DNA of 64,000 nt, from NCBI GenBank assembly GCA_024699855.1, contig JAMPIQ010000003.1, positions 3,968,001-4,032,000 on the forward strand, read 5' to 3'. Below the pieces are notes generated by a model that made no database searches, was not told the DNA's origin, and saw nothing but the letters and a program-made list of their open reading frames with translations. A program made the translations under genes and the position numbers. Shown here one piece after another: positions 24,466-36,633 of the stretch. Numbering within the stretch: the first letter of the stretch is position 1; each line of letters opens with the position of its first letter. This DNA is from Aphelenchoides besseyi (taxonomy: Eukaryota; Nematoda; Chromadorea; Rhabditida; Aphelenchoididae).

Positions 24466-26150
24466 GTCAATGGGAAAAAATCATCAAAGAACGCAGTTTT
24501 ATGTTCGAATATCAAAATTGGAAGACAAAGTTATAAGGAGACCAAAAGATTATCACACGAAAATGTTCGCCCAAAACGTTTGATTAATTCTAGTCAAATT
24601 ATTACACACGCGCTTGAAGTTTTAAAGCTTAAACTTCATCAGAAGTCATCAAACCCACTTAATGAGAGTAGAGATCCAAACCAAAAGTATTTACGCAGCA
24701 GCCGAGCAAAATAAGCGTGTAGCGAAATACCAAAATTGGTTTTGGATTCACGTGTGCAAAGGCTCATTGAGTCATTAGTTTTTTCCAACGTCAAATCTTT
24801 CAACCGATTCAGCGGTTTTCCACTTCGTCTAGTAATCTGTTGCGGAAGAAAAGTTGACCCAATCCTTACTGAAAGCCTTTAATTGGAAATTCAATGTCCA
24901 CAGCCGTTCAGTCGTTCTCATTTGTGGAAGACGTAGACACGAACTCCTGCAGTCAATATAACTCTTGAAAGCAGAAGAATAACAGAAAAAATTGAACATC
25001 GTGACTGAAAAGCAACAAGATGGTCAGTCGGAGTCATTTGAAGCCCTTTTATGCACTCCAGCTGCCCATTAGGGTTATGAGCGTGAGAAAATAGCGATCG
25101 AGTGCCAACCATTCGAATTCACCGCTAATTCAATTGACATTGTAACCGAGAGGTGAGTGAAAAAGCGCAACAAAATCAGATGATCGACAGCTCGTGGGAA
25201 CTTTCTTGTTAGCCAGTTGTAAACGATTGAAAGTTCCGGCAATCAAACAACCACATTCAGTTTAATCTAATGAGTTCACGCACTTTTTTTGTGGTCTGAA
25301 AATCCGAGAAGCGAAGTCAATCAGCTCGGTTGTCAATCACTTCTGTGGGACGCATAGACTCTCCGAGAAGAGCATTTGACGGGTAATCCATTAGCATCTA
25401 ACTATACACTTTTATTTAAGACAGAATCTAACAATCGCCATTGGAATTTATTCCACTGTTAGAAATGTGATTAGATGGTTAAAAGTTGTTGCGAGCTAAA
25501 ACTGGACTTCCAAATGGCAATCAGCTTTGCAGGATTGTCAAGATACGATTGTCATAGTCGTTGATAAGATGGTGATGAAAGTTGACAACGACAAAAACTA
25601 AAGCTTTTTGTTCAGAATTGTTGTTGAGTGCGATCAATGGAAAAGTTGAGGTTAATCAGTTTTGATTGCCGTTGATTGGCAAATGTGTTGGAAATTACTG
25701 ATTAGTTCAAGAACGTTGTTTTGGTTGGTTAAAACGAAATGTTATCGGAATTGAAAGAGTCTAAAGTCGCTGTTTTTATATCATTAACAGCCATTACTTT
25801 CGAGCCGTCGATTTTGAAGTTTGTCTTGGCAATAAGTTACGGAATGAAGCTTAGATTCAAAGTTGGAATTTAATCGGAGTTGAAGAAATGAAGTTGGTGT
25901 TGATCAACGTTCGTTAACAAATGTGATTCAAAACTAGCACTTTGTTCTGAACGCTGTTTTTGGCTGTGAAATAAGATTCGATTTTGGTATTGAAAAAATT
26001 ATGTAAAAAGGCTGCGAAACAAGAAGAAAGAATCACTTTGGTTTTCCCTTGATTGCAAGTCGGCTGCTTTCAAATTTTTCATTTCAAAGTTCCAATATCG
26101 TTGGCCGAAAAAGACGAATTAATGGAGGTTTAGAAAGAATAAATCGACTA
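24466..26150. other. Interval without recognisable gene; diverged repeat at 25700-26000
   Basis: No supported coding exon. The part around 25700-26000 follows the same order of short words ('gaattgaaa', 'aagtcgctgttt', 'gaagtttgt') as 22735-22860, so both derive from one repeat or a duplicated spacer. Confidence 0.45.
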
Positions 26151-26159
26151 GAATCCAAA

Positions 26160-26476
26160 GGTGATTAACAACACTGCCGATCCAATCATTCAAGCAAAGG
26201 TAAATTGTGGATGATGTTTGAAAGTTAAATGGTTCGAATTTGTTTTAGATTGTTAAGTACGTGTTGTTATCAGCCGAGGAGATTGACAATTTACAAGTAA
26301 ATAACAGCACGGTGTAAGCATTCAACATTCAATTGGTAATTCGGAGTGCAATTTTTAGGGATCTGATCATGGCTGTGAAATTGGTTCTTGGAGTTCACAT
26401 CACAAAGGATCACGATAAAGTCTTCGGCGTCTTACTATCGAATAATGAAAACACGATTTTACACTTGAAAGCATGA
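26160..26476 (+). CDS. Three exons of an unidentified small gene, possibly a relic
   Basis: Three open blocks joined by two well-formed short introns (gtaaattg...ttttag, ending about 26248; gtaagcat...tttttag, ending about 26359) give one continuous frame: NTADPIIQAK, IVKYVLLSAEEIDNLQVNN, DLIMAVKLVLGVHITKDH, ending LHLKA and a stop. No domain recognised, and no start codon in a convincing place, so the 5' part is missing or unrecognised. It directly precedes the Helitron relic. Confidence 0.35.
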
Positions 26477-26735
26477 AACGAGATCGGATCCGGTATGGTG
26501 GCTGCACTTTCAGTGAACAAAATCTTCAGTTTCAAAGATCTCAAAGCAGAAAGAACACAATTTTCCCGTGGAACACGTTGTTAAATGTCAAATTCACGGA
26601 AAACTCAAGTTTCGAGTTACTTGGTAATAGGCACAACAATGTTTTCGAGGTGGTGGATCTTTCTCAAGTCGGTGTGCATATCGGAAAAATTGGTATGAAT
26701 TAGGTTGGTCACTTTAATGTTGCATCTTTTCAGAG

Positions 26736-28720
26736 ATGGAATATTCTGAATCAATTGAACTTGTAAACGGAATGAAGGCTGACAAACGTAAAAAGCGTCT
26801 ACAACAAATGAGAAACTACAGTGCAAGTAAACAAAAAACTGAAACTATACAACAAAAACCTGATCGATTAGCGAAAGACAAAGAACAACACCAAAATTCA
26901 CGTTCAGCAGAATCCGATCAACAGAAAGCAGATCGTTTGTTAAATCAAAGTAATCGTCAAAAGAACATTCAAGTAGCAACAAAGCAGAAACAACTCTAAT
27001 TAATGTTCCAGTACATCGGTTGAGCAAAATGAACGTCGAATGCGAATGTGATGCATTACATTTCGAAGAAGAACGGGTCGGCAATAAACGAACTTTCAAT
27101 GATAGCTGTAACCATGGAAAAATCTCTTTTCCCGATTTACCGGCATTACCACAGGAATTGAAAGATCTGTTCACTGAGAAACATCCACTGTCGAACGACT
27201 TCCTTACGAACATTCGCAAATACAATTCTGCTAACAGTTTCGCTGCCTTCAATGTTCAAATACGTTCGTTCGAAACTCGTGGTCCATATTGCTTCTCAAT
27301 TCAAGGACAAATTTGTTACGAGATCGATGAAAGTGTAAGCCTAGCAGCTGGTAGAAAATACGGCCAATTGTTCTTTTCAGATCCAGCAGAAGCAGTGGAA
27401 AGAAGAATGAACACAACAAATGGAACTAAAAAAGAATTAATGGAGTTGTTGGACAAGATTATTCGTCAACATAATCCGCATGCCAAAATGTACATGATGA
27501 ATGATCTGATGAAAGAAGAGGAAGATCAATCGAAAACGTAAAAACGACTTTCAAAATGCGTCCCGGTTATAATCCCAATCGATTCAACGAGCCAACAGTC
27601 GAGGAAATTGGCGTTGTTTTTACAACTGATGCATCAGATGATTTTCGGAAATATCTTCGGTTATCCAACTACAAACGAACCAAATCCGCGTAGAATAAGT
27701 TTATTATGTGCATTTGCGACAGCTTGCTTGTATCCGCTCCTCTTTCCGAAAGGAATTTTAGGATGGTCAATTGACATGATCAAATAAAACACAAACAAGC
27801 AAACCCGATTAACAAGTGCAGAGTTCCACAGTTACCAATTGGCAATTCGAAAACACTCCAACAGTCGAATCTACTATGCTAAGAAGTTATTCCAGCAGTT
27901 TGTTGTCGATTCTTACGTTCAAGTAGAAAGCGATCGAATGCGATGGATTCAACAAAAGCAATTGAAGACCATGCACTACCACGAACTACACGCAAGTTTG
28001 AGTCGAATGGGACAACAATTGAATCACGACATCGGAAGAATCCACGTGTTGCCGTCGACTCACTTTGGATCGCCTCGATTTATGCGAGAAAACTACCAAG
28101 ACGCAATGGCAATCGTTCTCAACAACGGCAAACCGAATCTTTTCATTACGATCCATTTGGTCAGATATTGTGGAAATAATTCAAGAGACGATGGTTCTCG
28201 AAGCTAAACAAACAGCAAGTGATCGTCTCGACATTGTTGCACGAGTTTTCGCATTGAAAGTCAAAGCGGTAATTGATGATCTGGTGAAAAAGCAAATTTT
28301 CGGCGTGTACCGAAACGCTTCGTCTATGTAACCGAGTACCAGAAACGTAGCCTATCTCACATTCACTGTTTGTTAAGTTTGAAAGACGGTCAAAAGTTCT
28401 TACAACCTGAGAACATCGACAAATACTTCAGCACTGTATCGCCCCCAAAATGATTACGAATTGTTGGAATTAGTTAGCAAGTACATGATTCACAGAGTAT
28501 GTGGAGAGCAGAATCTAAGAGCTCCGTGTATGATCAATGGAAAATGTCGGCACAAATTTCCGAAGCAATTTCTTGAAGAAACAAACATAAACGAAAACGG
28601 ATATCCATTTTGAAGAGACCGAACAAGGACCTATTATTCCCGATGTAAACCAACGCAAATCCAATGGCAAAGAAATGGGATCACTTGAAATCGTTTATTT
28701 ACATCAAAATGAGATCATAA
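26736..28720 (+). mobile_element. Decayed Helitron (Rep/helicase-type polyprotein, N-terminal half)
   Basis: Fragments in changing frames match the N-terminal half of Helitron replication proteins in the usual order. They are a Lys/Gln-rich leader (26736-26999); MNVECECDALHFEEERVGNK and GPYCFSIQGQICYEID with YGQLFF (27020-27541); LFQQFVVDSYVQVESDRMRW with LPSTHFGSPRFMRENYQDAM (27839-28200); the HUH nuclease motif as SLSHIHCLL (about 28350); then MIHRVCGEQN, PCMINGKCRHKFPKQF and ENGYPF (28480-28620). Frameshifts and stops between fragments show it cannot make one protein. No helicase domain follows, and no terminal hairpin plus CTRR end was recognised. Confidence 0.88.
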
Positions 28721-28921
28721 AGATTAAAGAAAAGTAGGTAATACGCTTTGATTGGTCGTCGTTTGAGTTTACATGATTGTGCAACAACGCCGTCTTCCGA
28801 CGGTCACTGTAGTTTCTTTCGTTTCTTTTCCAGTCTCCAGCGTTCCGTTCGCTTGTTTAATTGAGTTCCCATCATCTTTCTTGTTCTTCTCGACCTGAAC
28901 ATACGGATAAGCTTACGGGGA

Positions 28922-31871
28922 TTAACGCAAACCAACTTCCGCTAAAAGAACGTCCACGTCCGGCCAATTGGAATCGTTGTTCACGTAGTTGTAAAGAATA
29001 TTGCCCGCAGAATCCAAAATAATGACGCCCAATAATTAGAACAAAGTTAGGTGGTTAGTCAGCTCTCACTTACTCCGTTCTTGTCGAAGCCCGCCGTTTG
29101 GGTTTGATCGGTGTCGATGGTCGCGCCGGTACACGAGATTTCGGCCAACTGCAATTACCCAATCAGTAAACGCACGTGTGAATAGTTTAATCGACGCAAC
29201 GTTCTACCGTTTACTGAACTTTTCAACACTTAATGTTTTTCTTTTTGCTGGATGTTTTCGCCGAAGACGCCCAACTCGATTGACGATTCGGCTTCTTTGT
29301 CACGTTGATGGTCATTGATCATGACTAGTGGTGGTTCAAATCAACGAGTCATGGTTTTGTTTGTCTGTTTACTTGGCGTTCGTCTACGTTGATCACAAAG
29401 CGACGTTTTACGATCCTTTTTTTCCGTCGACTTTGGCTTTTTGACCAAACGTAGGTCGCTGAAACTCGTGTGGCGTACAAAACGCGTCCGAGATACCAAA
29501 AAAAGGGCGATCATCTATAGCGGCGAACGCAATAAACTAGCAAATATGATCGAGAATTTTTGTTCACGCGCGTCGCTTTTACGACTTTTCGTTTTTTTCA
29601 CGTCAACGAAACGGACAAAACCCATTTATCTCTTCAGTGGTCATTTGTTCTGCATAGACAAAAATATCCACGATCTAGAGATTGAGTATTTAGAGTACTT
29701 GGACAATCGGATTGATTTCTGTATGATCGTATTTTAGTTATTCGCTGAAAGAGCGTTGAACACTTACGCATCGAAGGTGATTTCCAAGTTCATTCGAAAC
29801 TTAGACAACGAGTTCGGGGATCATTCGAAGGTCGAGTGTCGCAATTGCCAAACAAAACGCAACACGTGAGCTCATACAACCACCTCCGGGTTTGTAGACT
29901 TTTCAGTTTGCAGTTGTCGACAAACACAATGCTCATTCGTAGAGATGTTTGGGTTCACCTTTTAAGACGTGTAATCAATGGAGAACAAGCAAACGTTCAT
30001 GTTGCAATCATTCGTTGCAAAAACTCGGTATCTGTGCTTTTCGTTTTTTGCATTCGGGTGTTGAATTTCCGTGCGCTCAATCCCATCAAACGTGTGAATT
30101 GGATTTGTCAAGCACGTGAGATTAATTCCGCAGGATCGAATGGACTCACGTGTCCAACGGTTTCAGCTCGTGGCCTTGAAATCGGGAAGCTGCGAATGAA
30201 GTGCATCGCAAAAAAGGTCATGAATCGGCTTCGACCGACTTCCATTCGAGTTCTTTGAAGTTTATGTTTTGCGGTAGTTTTTTTTCATTTCACGCAGTGA
30301 ATTTCGAGGACGATGAGCAAAGTCTTCTTGATGTTTCTGTCGGTTTACACTTTTTGATTGGTTTGCTTCACTTGTACCTTTACGAACGGGACATAACAGC
30401 AAATTGAATTCCAATTTTATGATCCAGTATCGCGCTTTTCAATTTTAATTTTCGTTTGTGCACTTAAAACCGATGCAATTTCGAACAAAACCCGCGGAAA
30501 CAACGGCCGTTGAATTTCTTTGACCTCCGCTCAATTTTCCTTTTTGTTGTTTCGTCGATTATTGAGACGTCAAGTCGAGACTTGAAATTCGACAATGAAC
30601 TCGCGATCTTTGCGTGAACAACCGAGTCAAGAGTTCGAAGTGAACTTGTGATTAAGTGCGGGTATTTAATCGCCCTTCTGATGATTTCTCTCTTTTTGAT
30701 AGCAACCAGAACTCACTTATCCTGATAAGTTGCGGGAATTCAGAACTTTGTAATTTGCTTTCCACTTAATTACTTCGTGGCCCATTACCCACATATGACA
30801 CACACTTTAAAGGATCCAAAAGAGAATTCCCAACGGTTTTCAACTCTTTCGGAAGCGAATGCTTCGCGTGTTGTTGAAAGTTTCAGAGCACTCAATCTAC
30901 GCAACTTGATGATTAATTCTGTAGACGGTTATTTATCCTTTCTCTCGTATCACGTTTTTCAATTCGCCGAATGGGCACCATATGCGTCAATTCGTTTAGT
31001 ACTGAGTTTAACGGTTCAACGATGTGAAAAGAACTCACCAAATTGATAATCTTTTGACTAGCAATTGAAACTGCTGACTGTCGGTGCTGGAGAATTCGGG
31101 TCAGAGACTGTTCCTCATCCAACAGGAGTTTGAATGGGACCCCAACAAGCTTCAGAAATCCACCTCCGTCTAAAATTTCCACTAGTTAACTTCTTTTGTT
31201 TTTATTTACCTCCGCCAGACGATTTGGTCAAAAGCAAAATGTCACAATTGAGAGCTTGAAACATTGCGAGCTTTTCGTACATCTTGAGAACATGATCTGC
31301 GCAGTTGTTGGCGGTAAACGACAGAACAATCTCAATGAGCATCAGTTGGAATGGAGAGTTTTGAACGTAAGATAACAATGTTCCTTGTTGTACGGATCCT
31401 TTTTTGGTTGCCACTTTGATATCTTGAATACAAATATTTCAGCTAAACTACAACGGAAACTCACTATCTGCAGATGAAATAGATTTTGGTGAGTTGCTTC
31501 CCACTACTTCTTCAACGGCTCTGTCGATTCTCTCTAAAAACGTTTCCCAATCTTTCCATGCATCTGTTAATTCCTTCAAAAGTGGAGCCATTTCATGATC
31601 GGATATTGCCAGTTCTTCTAATTTATGTTTACACGTGGCCTCTGAATTAACTCCTAGATCGTTGTAGAACTTCGCCACAGAAACACTGAACTCAGTTACT
31701 AGCTGCCGGTTTTGCAGACTGTTAGCCATAAAACTGATGGCTGAAGTTGCTTCAACGGCCTGAAAACTTCGAAGTATTACAAGTGTTCTTCAAGGAGTAG
31801 GTTTGTTTTACTTAACTTAATCGTAAAATCCTTTTGATCATTCAAACTCTTTTTGCGTTATCGTGAGTCAT
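28922..31871 (-). CDS. Thioredoxin-fold (AhpC/TSA-2, peroxiredoxin-like) protein with helical N-terminal extension
   Basis: The proposed start is complement 31869-31871 (MTHDNAKR) spliced to AVEATSAISFMANSL; a simpler start is ATG at 31729. A helical, non-catalytic-looking block follows (LVTEFSVSVAKFYNDLG; LKELTDAWKDWETFLERI). Then comes a thioredoxin-like region (FTANNCADHVLKMYEK; LNCDILLLTKSSGG; FLKLVGVPFKLLLDEE). After an intron of 1,890 nt (29149-31038) two short exons supply FDKNGGVIILDSAGNILY and NDSNWPDVDVLLAEVGLR, typical of the C-terminal strands of AhpC/TSA-2 proteins. Only one Cys is seen where a CxxC would be, so redox activity is doubtful. The last intron (29030-29073) ends in TG, not AG. 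Divergent to the hyaluronidase gene, 125 bp between starts. Confidence 0.55.
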
Positions 31872-31996
31872 ATCGCGAAAAAACTTCAAACGTTCTTTTG
31901 GGTTTTTACTTTTTACGTGATTACAGTTACGAGACTCGTGTTTTTTTGAAATCAGCTCTTCTTTGTGGGTACCTTGATTACAGTACATGATTTAGA

Positions 31997-33659
31997 ATGT
32001 TGCAATTTTTCATTTGGTTGGTTCTCGGACTTGGAGCACAGGCATTCGAGGTCAACATTAACGAAGTTTACACGGCTAATTGGATATGTTTAGGTCATTT
32101 GGAATGTTCCGTCTGTTCAATGTAAAAACGTTCGTCCCGATAATTACAACATAACAGCGAATGCAGAACGACGATTTCGTGGAGAAAAGTTTGTGATATT
32201 CTACGAGAGTGATCTCGGTTTATATCCGTGGTGAGCTTGAGGTTAAGATTACGCGTCTAAATATTCGTTTAGGTGCGAAAAAGGACCAAACGATGTGAAA
32301 AATGAATGTCAAGTGAAAGTGAACGGCGGTGTTCCACAAGCCGTGAATATGTCGGCACATTTGATCAAAGTGCGAGAAGACGTAATTCGCGCGATTCCCG
32401 ATCCTGACTACGCCAATTTGGCGATCATCGACTACGAAGCTTGGCGTCCACTTTTCGATTTGAATTGGTCGACTCGTTTGGTTTACAAACGGTATTCAAT
32501 GCAGTTGATTCGTGAACGGTATCCTGGTTTGCCGAAAGACAGCGCTGAATATTTGAGTCGCTATCTGTTCGATTTCCACGCCAAAAACTTTTTGATCGAA
32601 ACGATTCGAGCAGCTCGTGAAACACGACCGAAAGCAAAATGGGCGTTTTGGGTTTGTGATCACACTCGATGATTGAGCGATTGAAATTTGCAGGATTATC
32701 CGCTGTGCAATTACGATGTGGGATATCGAGGTAAACTACCTTGTGCCATAGAGATTCGAGCCAAACGATCTTTGAGTGATCTTTCAGTTCGAACTTCAAT
32801 ATTCACTGTTTGAGTAGCTAATTTTGGAAACTTTAGGCGACATGGAATGTCGACCACAGTATGAAATCATAAACGAGCAACTCTTGTGGATGTTCAACGA
32901 GTCGGATGTGATTCTGCCGCCAATTTACTTCTACGAAGACTATCACACACCCGAAGAACGCCAAAGACACGTTTACGCGCGAATCGAACAAGCACATTTG
33001 ATCAATGAAAAACTGTTTCCGAAGAAGCTTCCAATCTATGCATATTCAAAAATAGAATACGATGTGATTTGGTACAGCAACAACAACTCTGTTAAAGAAC
33101 TATTCTACTCAAAGGTTTGTGACAGAAAACAAAATACGATAATTTCTTGGTTCAGTCTGATCTCTGTAATTCGATCAAATTTCCTGCCGATCTCGGAATA
33201 CACGGAATTGTAATTTGGGGAAGTTCGCATCACATGAAGCAACGTTGCCAATCAATGAGCGAGTATGTTTCCAATCTATTGGGACCGTTCACATCTGCTG
33301 TTGTACAAAAAAGCGAAAAGTAAGTTGAAAGATTTTGGAGCCAAACATGGATTCTAAGATGCGCACAAAAACTTTGTAATGGGCATGGTCGATGTGCTGC
33401 GATCGATCCGAAACCACCAATGAAGTGCGAGTTAGCTCATCAGCCGGAAATGAAATGCAATTGCGATCATCCATACACGGGAGAATACTGTGAGATTAAG
33501 ATCGGCGATGATCAACCAACTGAAACAATAGTCGACGTAAACTTGCGACAAGTCAACTACTCGGAAGTTTTACAAACAACCATTCCACCCGCAACAACAA
33601 GCAACGCCGCTCAACTAGTTAGCAGCATTCCGGCATCTGCTGAATATTCTGTTGAGTAG
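31997..33659 (+). CDS. Secreted hyaluronidase-like glycoside hydrolase (GH56)
   Basis: Cleaves hyaluronan or chondroitin-type glycosaminoglycans outside the cell; in C. elegans the relative acts on chondroitin. The signal peptide is MLQFFIWLVLGLGAQA. The first intron (43 nt) joins AFE to VIWNVPSVQC, the family's usual opening. Then come GEKFVIFYESDLGLYPW, NGGVPQAVNMSAHL and LAIIDYEAWRPLF, with the D-x-E catalytic pair (Asp and Glu of DYE). Further blocks are WAFWDYPLCNYD, VILPPIYFYEDYH and GIHGIVIWGSSHHM. The C-terminus adds a Cys-rich EGF-like module (CNGHGRC ... CNCDHPYTGEYCE) and a Ser/Thr-rich tail. About 445 residues, the normal family size. All seven exons join with GT-AG introns. Confidence 0.93.
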
Positions 33660-33862
33660 TTTGTTGGTTCTCGTTTCTGTACAAATTAGACGAAAATTTC
33701 TAGTCTTTTCAAACTGCAATAACTTTCTTTGTGTTTCTTGTCTTGCAAAAAGATCTACGGTTATCACTTTCATCTCACTTTAAACTCTCCCAAACTTACC
33801 AAAGCTAACTAGTTATGGACTTACGGCTCATCTCGGCCGTGTATTTCTTCAACCTCACTTCT

Positions 33863-36633
33863 TTACTTTTTAAAACTTATCTCAGGTTTGAACTATTTTA
33901 CTATCGAATAAACTTTTAAACTTACTTTTTGCGATTCTTGTGTCTTCGCGCGTACGAATGATGTTATTGCTTTGACCGAATCCAATGGCGCTGTTTTCTC
34001 GCTGACGACTATAGACTCGGGCATAACGACGAGCTTATTAAGCTTTTCAGCGTCTTCACTCATCTTCCGACGCACGTACTGAAAACAGAAACTGCTAATT
34101 GATTGATTAAAGAGCAAAATAACACGCAACATAATCGTATAGTCGCGGAACAATTTCGATCCCGAACTAGCAACTATTAACTCAAAACGGCGAATATGTG
34201 CAACATGAATGAACGTGAAAGTAACTTTTACGCAACAAATTTCAAAAAAAGAACGTTGTAATGTTCTTCACATGCCAATTCATAATCGACTAAAGATGTT
34301 GCTTAAGGACGAGTGCAAAAGCCACACGTTCCAAGATAAATAGACGCGTAATTCGGATTGAATGCGAATTGAATTCATCTTTTCACATGCACTTGTCGTT
34401 CACACGATTTGAACTGTTCGGGTTGGAACTGTGAAACAAGATACCTAAGATTATGCGGAGGTGTTTCGATTGCAATGTTCGTCATTGGAAGCATAACTAC
34501 AGGGAATAGTCAGCGCGCAGTGAAATTCGTAGATTTTTGGTTTCAAATCTCGAACTCGCGTGTCTATACGATGGCGTGATAAGGAGGTGGTACAAGTTTC
34601 TCGTGCTGACTTCCGATTCGTAAACGATAGAAATTTGTTGAAATCAACGAAACTCCCGCATTCTCCTCGAGAATGACCTTTTCTACGAGGACAACGAACA
34701 GCCGTCCGAACCCACGAGTTCATGCGAAAAAACAGCCGTCTAAGTTGGGAAATTCGTCGAGTGAGGTCGAAGAACATGGACAAAGAAATTTACCTAATAA
34801 TCGTCTAATAAGAAAGAAACAACTGTGCTTTAGATCCGAAAAGAACTGGAGAGTCATTAGTCGAACTGTCATTTTGGCTTCGTGTCCAATCCTATTCAAC
34901 GGGTCGATTGAAATTCGCAATAATTAATGAGCACGTAAAATGAATTCAAAACATCAAATATCGAGTAATTTCAAACGAACTAACTGTGTGATTGAATAGC
35001 CGTTGGCAGAAGCAATTCGAAGTCTATAATGTGTACGAAATTCTAATTCGTGGGTTAAAGTTCCCGTTTGCTCCGAAGGACAATTAGTTTGCTCTTAATT
35101 GCCGCTCTTTTTGGCTTCAAATTTCCGACTTTGCTGAACTCCTAAACACGCGATTCAACGATTAAAATCTGATTAACTCCCACTTTGCGTGTTCAAAGTT
35201 GATTAGACAAAACGGTATCTTTCAAAATTTGGAGCAAATGGCAGCTCCTAAACTGCGGACGAGCAATTGAACGGTCGAAAGCTTCACGTCATTTTTGCAT
35301 TGAATGGATCGAGAATCCGAAAGCTACACGACTACACAAACGAAATGTTGCGTTATGCGTCATCAGAAGAAGACCAAAATAACGAAGATGTAAAGGTTAT
35401 AATTTGCCACCTTCTAGACGTCCACAACTGCAAATAACAACGAAGACAAATTATTTGAACCCACGTCAGTAAACTCCAATTATCTAAATGTCTCACGATA
35501 TGAATAAAAACTTGGGCCACAAATCTGAAAGGATAATCGAGACTCAGAAAAACAAAGCGAGAGAAAATGACAAACCGTGAAATGGACAAAAATTGACGTT
35601 TCAAACGACAAGTGGTCGATTGAAACGAAAAGGCGAATCATGGAATTTGAGGTCTAAAAAAAGAAATAAGACATTTTGGTCTTTTCGTTGACTCAAAATT
35701 TCTGCTCAATCAACGCAATTGCGCTTACGAAGCGGGTCATTTGGTCTAATGACGTTCAATGTCCTTTTGACGTGCACCCTAATTTCGTCTTCTGACAGCA
35801 AATGAGCAACGGCAACGAATTCGTGGAGTTGTTTAAACGTTTCAAGCGTGGGAACTACTCGAGTGTTTTGACAAACGAAAGTTGGTCATTGGAGTTTTGT
35901 CTGACACTCAGAAATAAGAGATCGAAGTTTATCGGCCATCAAAATCACACAAATTTTTACACTTTGAATTGAACGAAATTGCCATCACTGACCAGAGCGA
36001 CTGCACAAATACAAGTGACACAAAGTCCAACTGCCAGCACGATCATGATCGACATGATTCCGCAATCACGCTTGTAATTCACTGATTCTTCGACGAATTT
36101 CGCTGCAAGTAAGTTCATACATCTTGACCCAGTTAATGTATATCATCTACCTTTGTAGTTTTTACTTGCAGCGTGCTCGATTGAACGCGACGTTCCCGCT
36201 CCAAACTGATCGACTTTGTTAATGGTCGACTTAGTTTTTCCCGGTTTGTGTGGACGATAAGAAATCTCACGCGGTTTCTTGTTCAATGGACTTTGCTTCT
36301 TATGACCGCCCATCATCTGCGGATTGTGTGAATTGAGCATGTTATCGTTGACTGAACTAAAAAGAAGACTCTATGACATAAGGTATCTGGTCGTTACCGT
36401 AGATCCGTTCGACTACTCGTTTGATGTGTCGGAGTTTTTTGTGGTAACGGTGGTGGCGCTATTGGTGGTGGAGCAATAGCAGGAATGTTGGGAAGTCCAT
36501 GAGGCACAATAGGTGATGCAACATTAGGAGTAGCTGGAGCTGCGGGCAAATTAGCACCCCCTGAAACAAAGCAGTCAGTTAATGTACTCAACAAGTTGAA
36601 CGTAAAATTTGGAATCTCGTATTCGCCAGCCAT
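33863..36633 (-). CDS. Orphan single-pass membrane protein with proline-rich N-terminal half
   Basis: The start is at 36633 (MAGEYEIPNFTFN). A Pro-rich stretch (AIAPPPIAPPPLPQ) and a basic, Lys/Arg/Ser-rich exon (36143-36340) follow. Then one strong membrane segment SIMIVLAVGLCVTCICAVAL begins after a Cys. An intron of about 1.9 kb (donor gtcagtg near 36000; acceptor ttttcag at 34080) keeps phase into YVRRKMSEDAEKLNKLVV, placing positive charges right after the membrane segment. A final 45 nt intron leads to a very short end exon with stop at 33863-33865. I do not recognise the family. Exons 1-2 may be one exon (the frame is open). Its 3' end faces the hyaluronidase gene, about 200 bp away. 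Confidence 0.6.

Noticed and set aside
29441..30258. Two plus-strand frames (98 and 140 codons) as nested genes in the long intron of the thioredoxin-fold gene
   Set aside because: No recognisable domain, no consistent splicing and Arg/Ser/Phe-rich composition typical of open non-coding sequence here.
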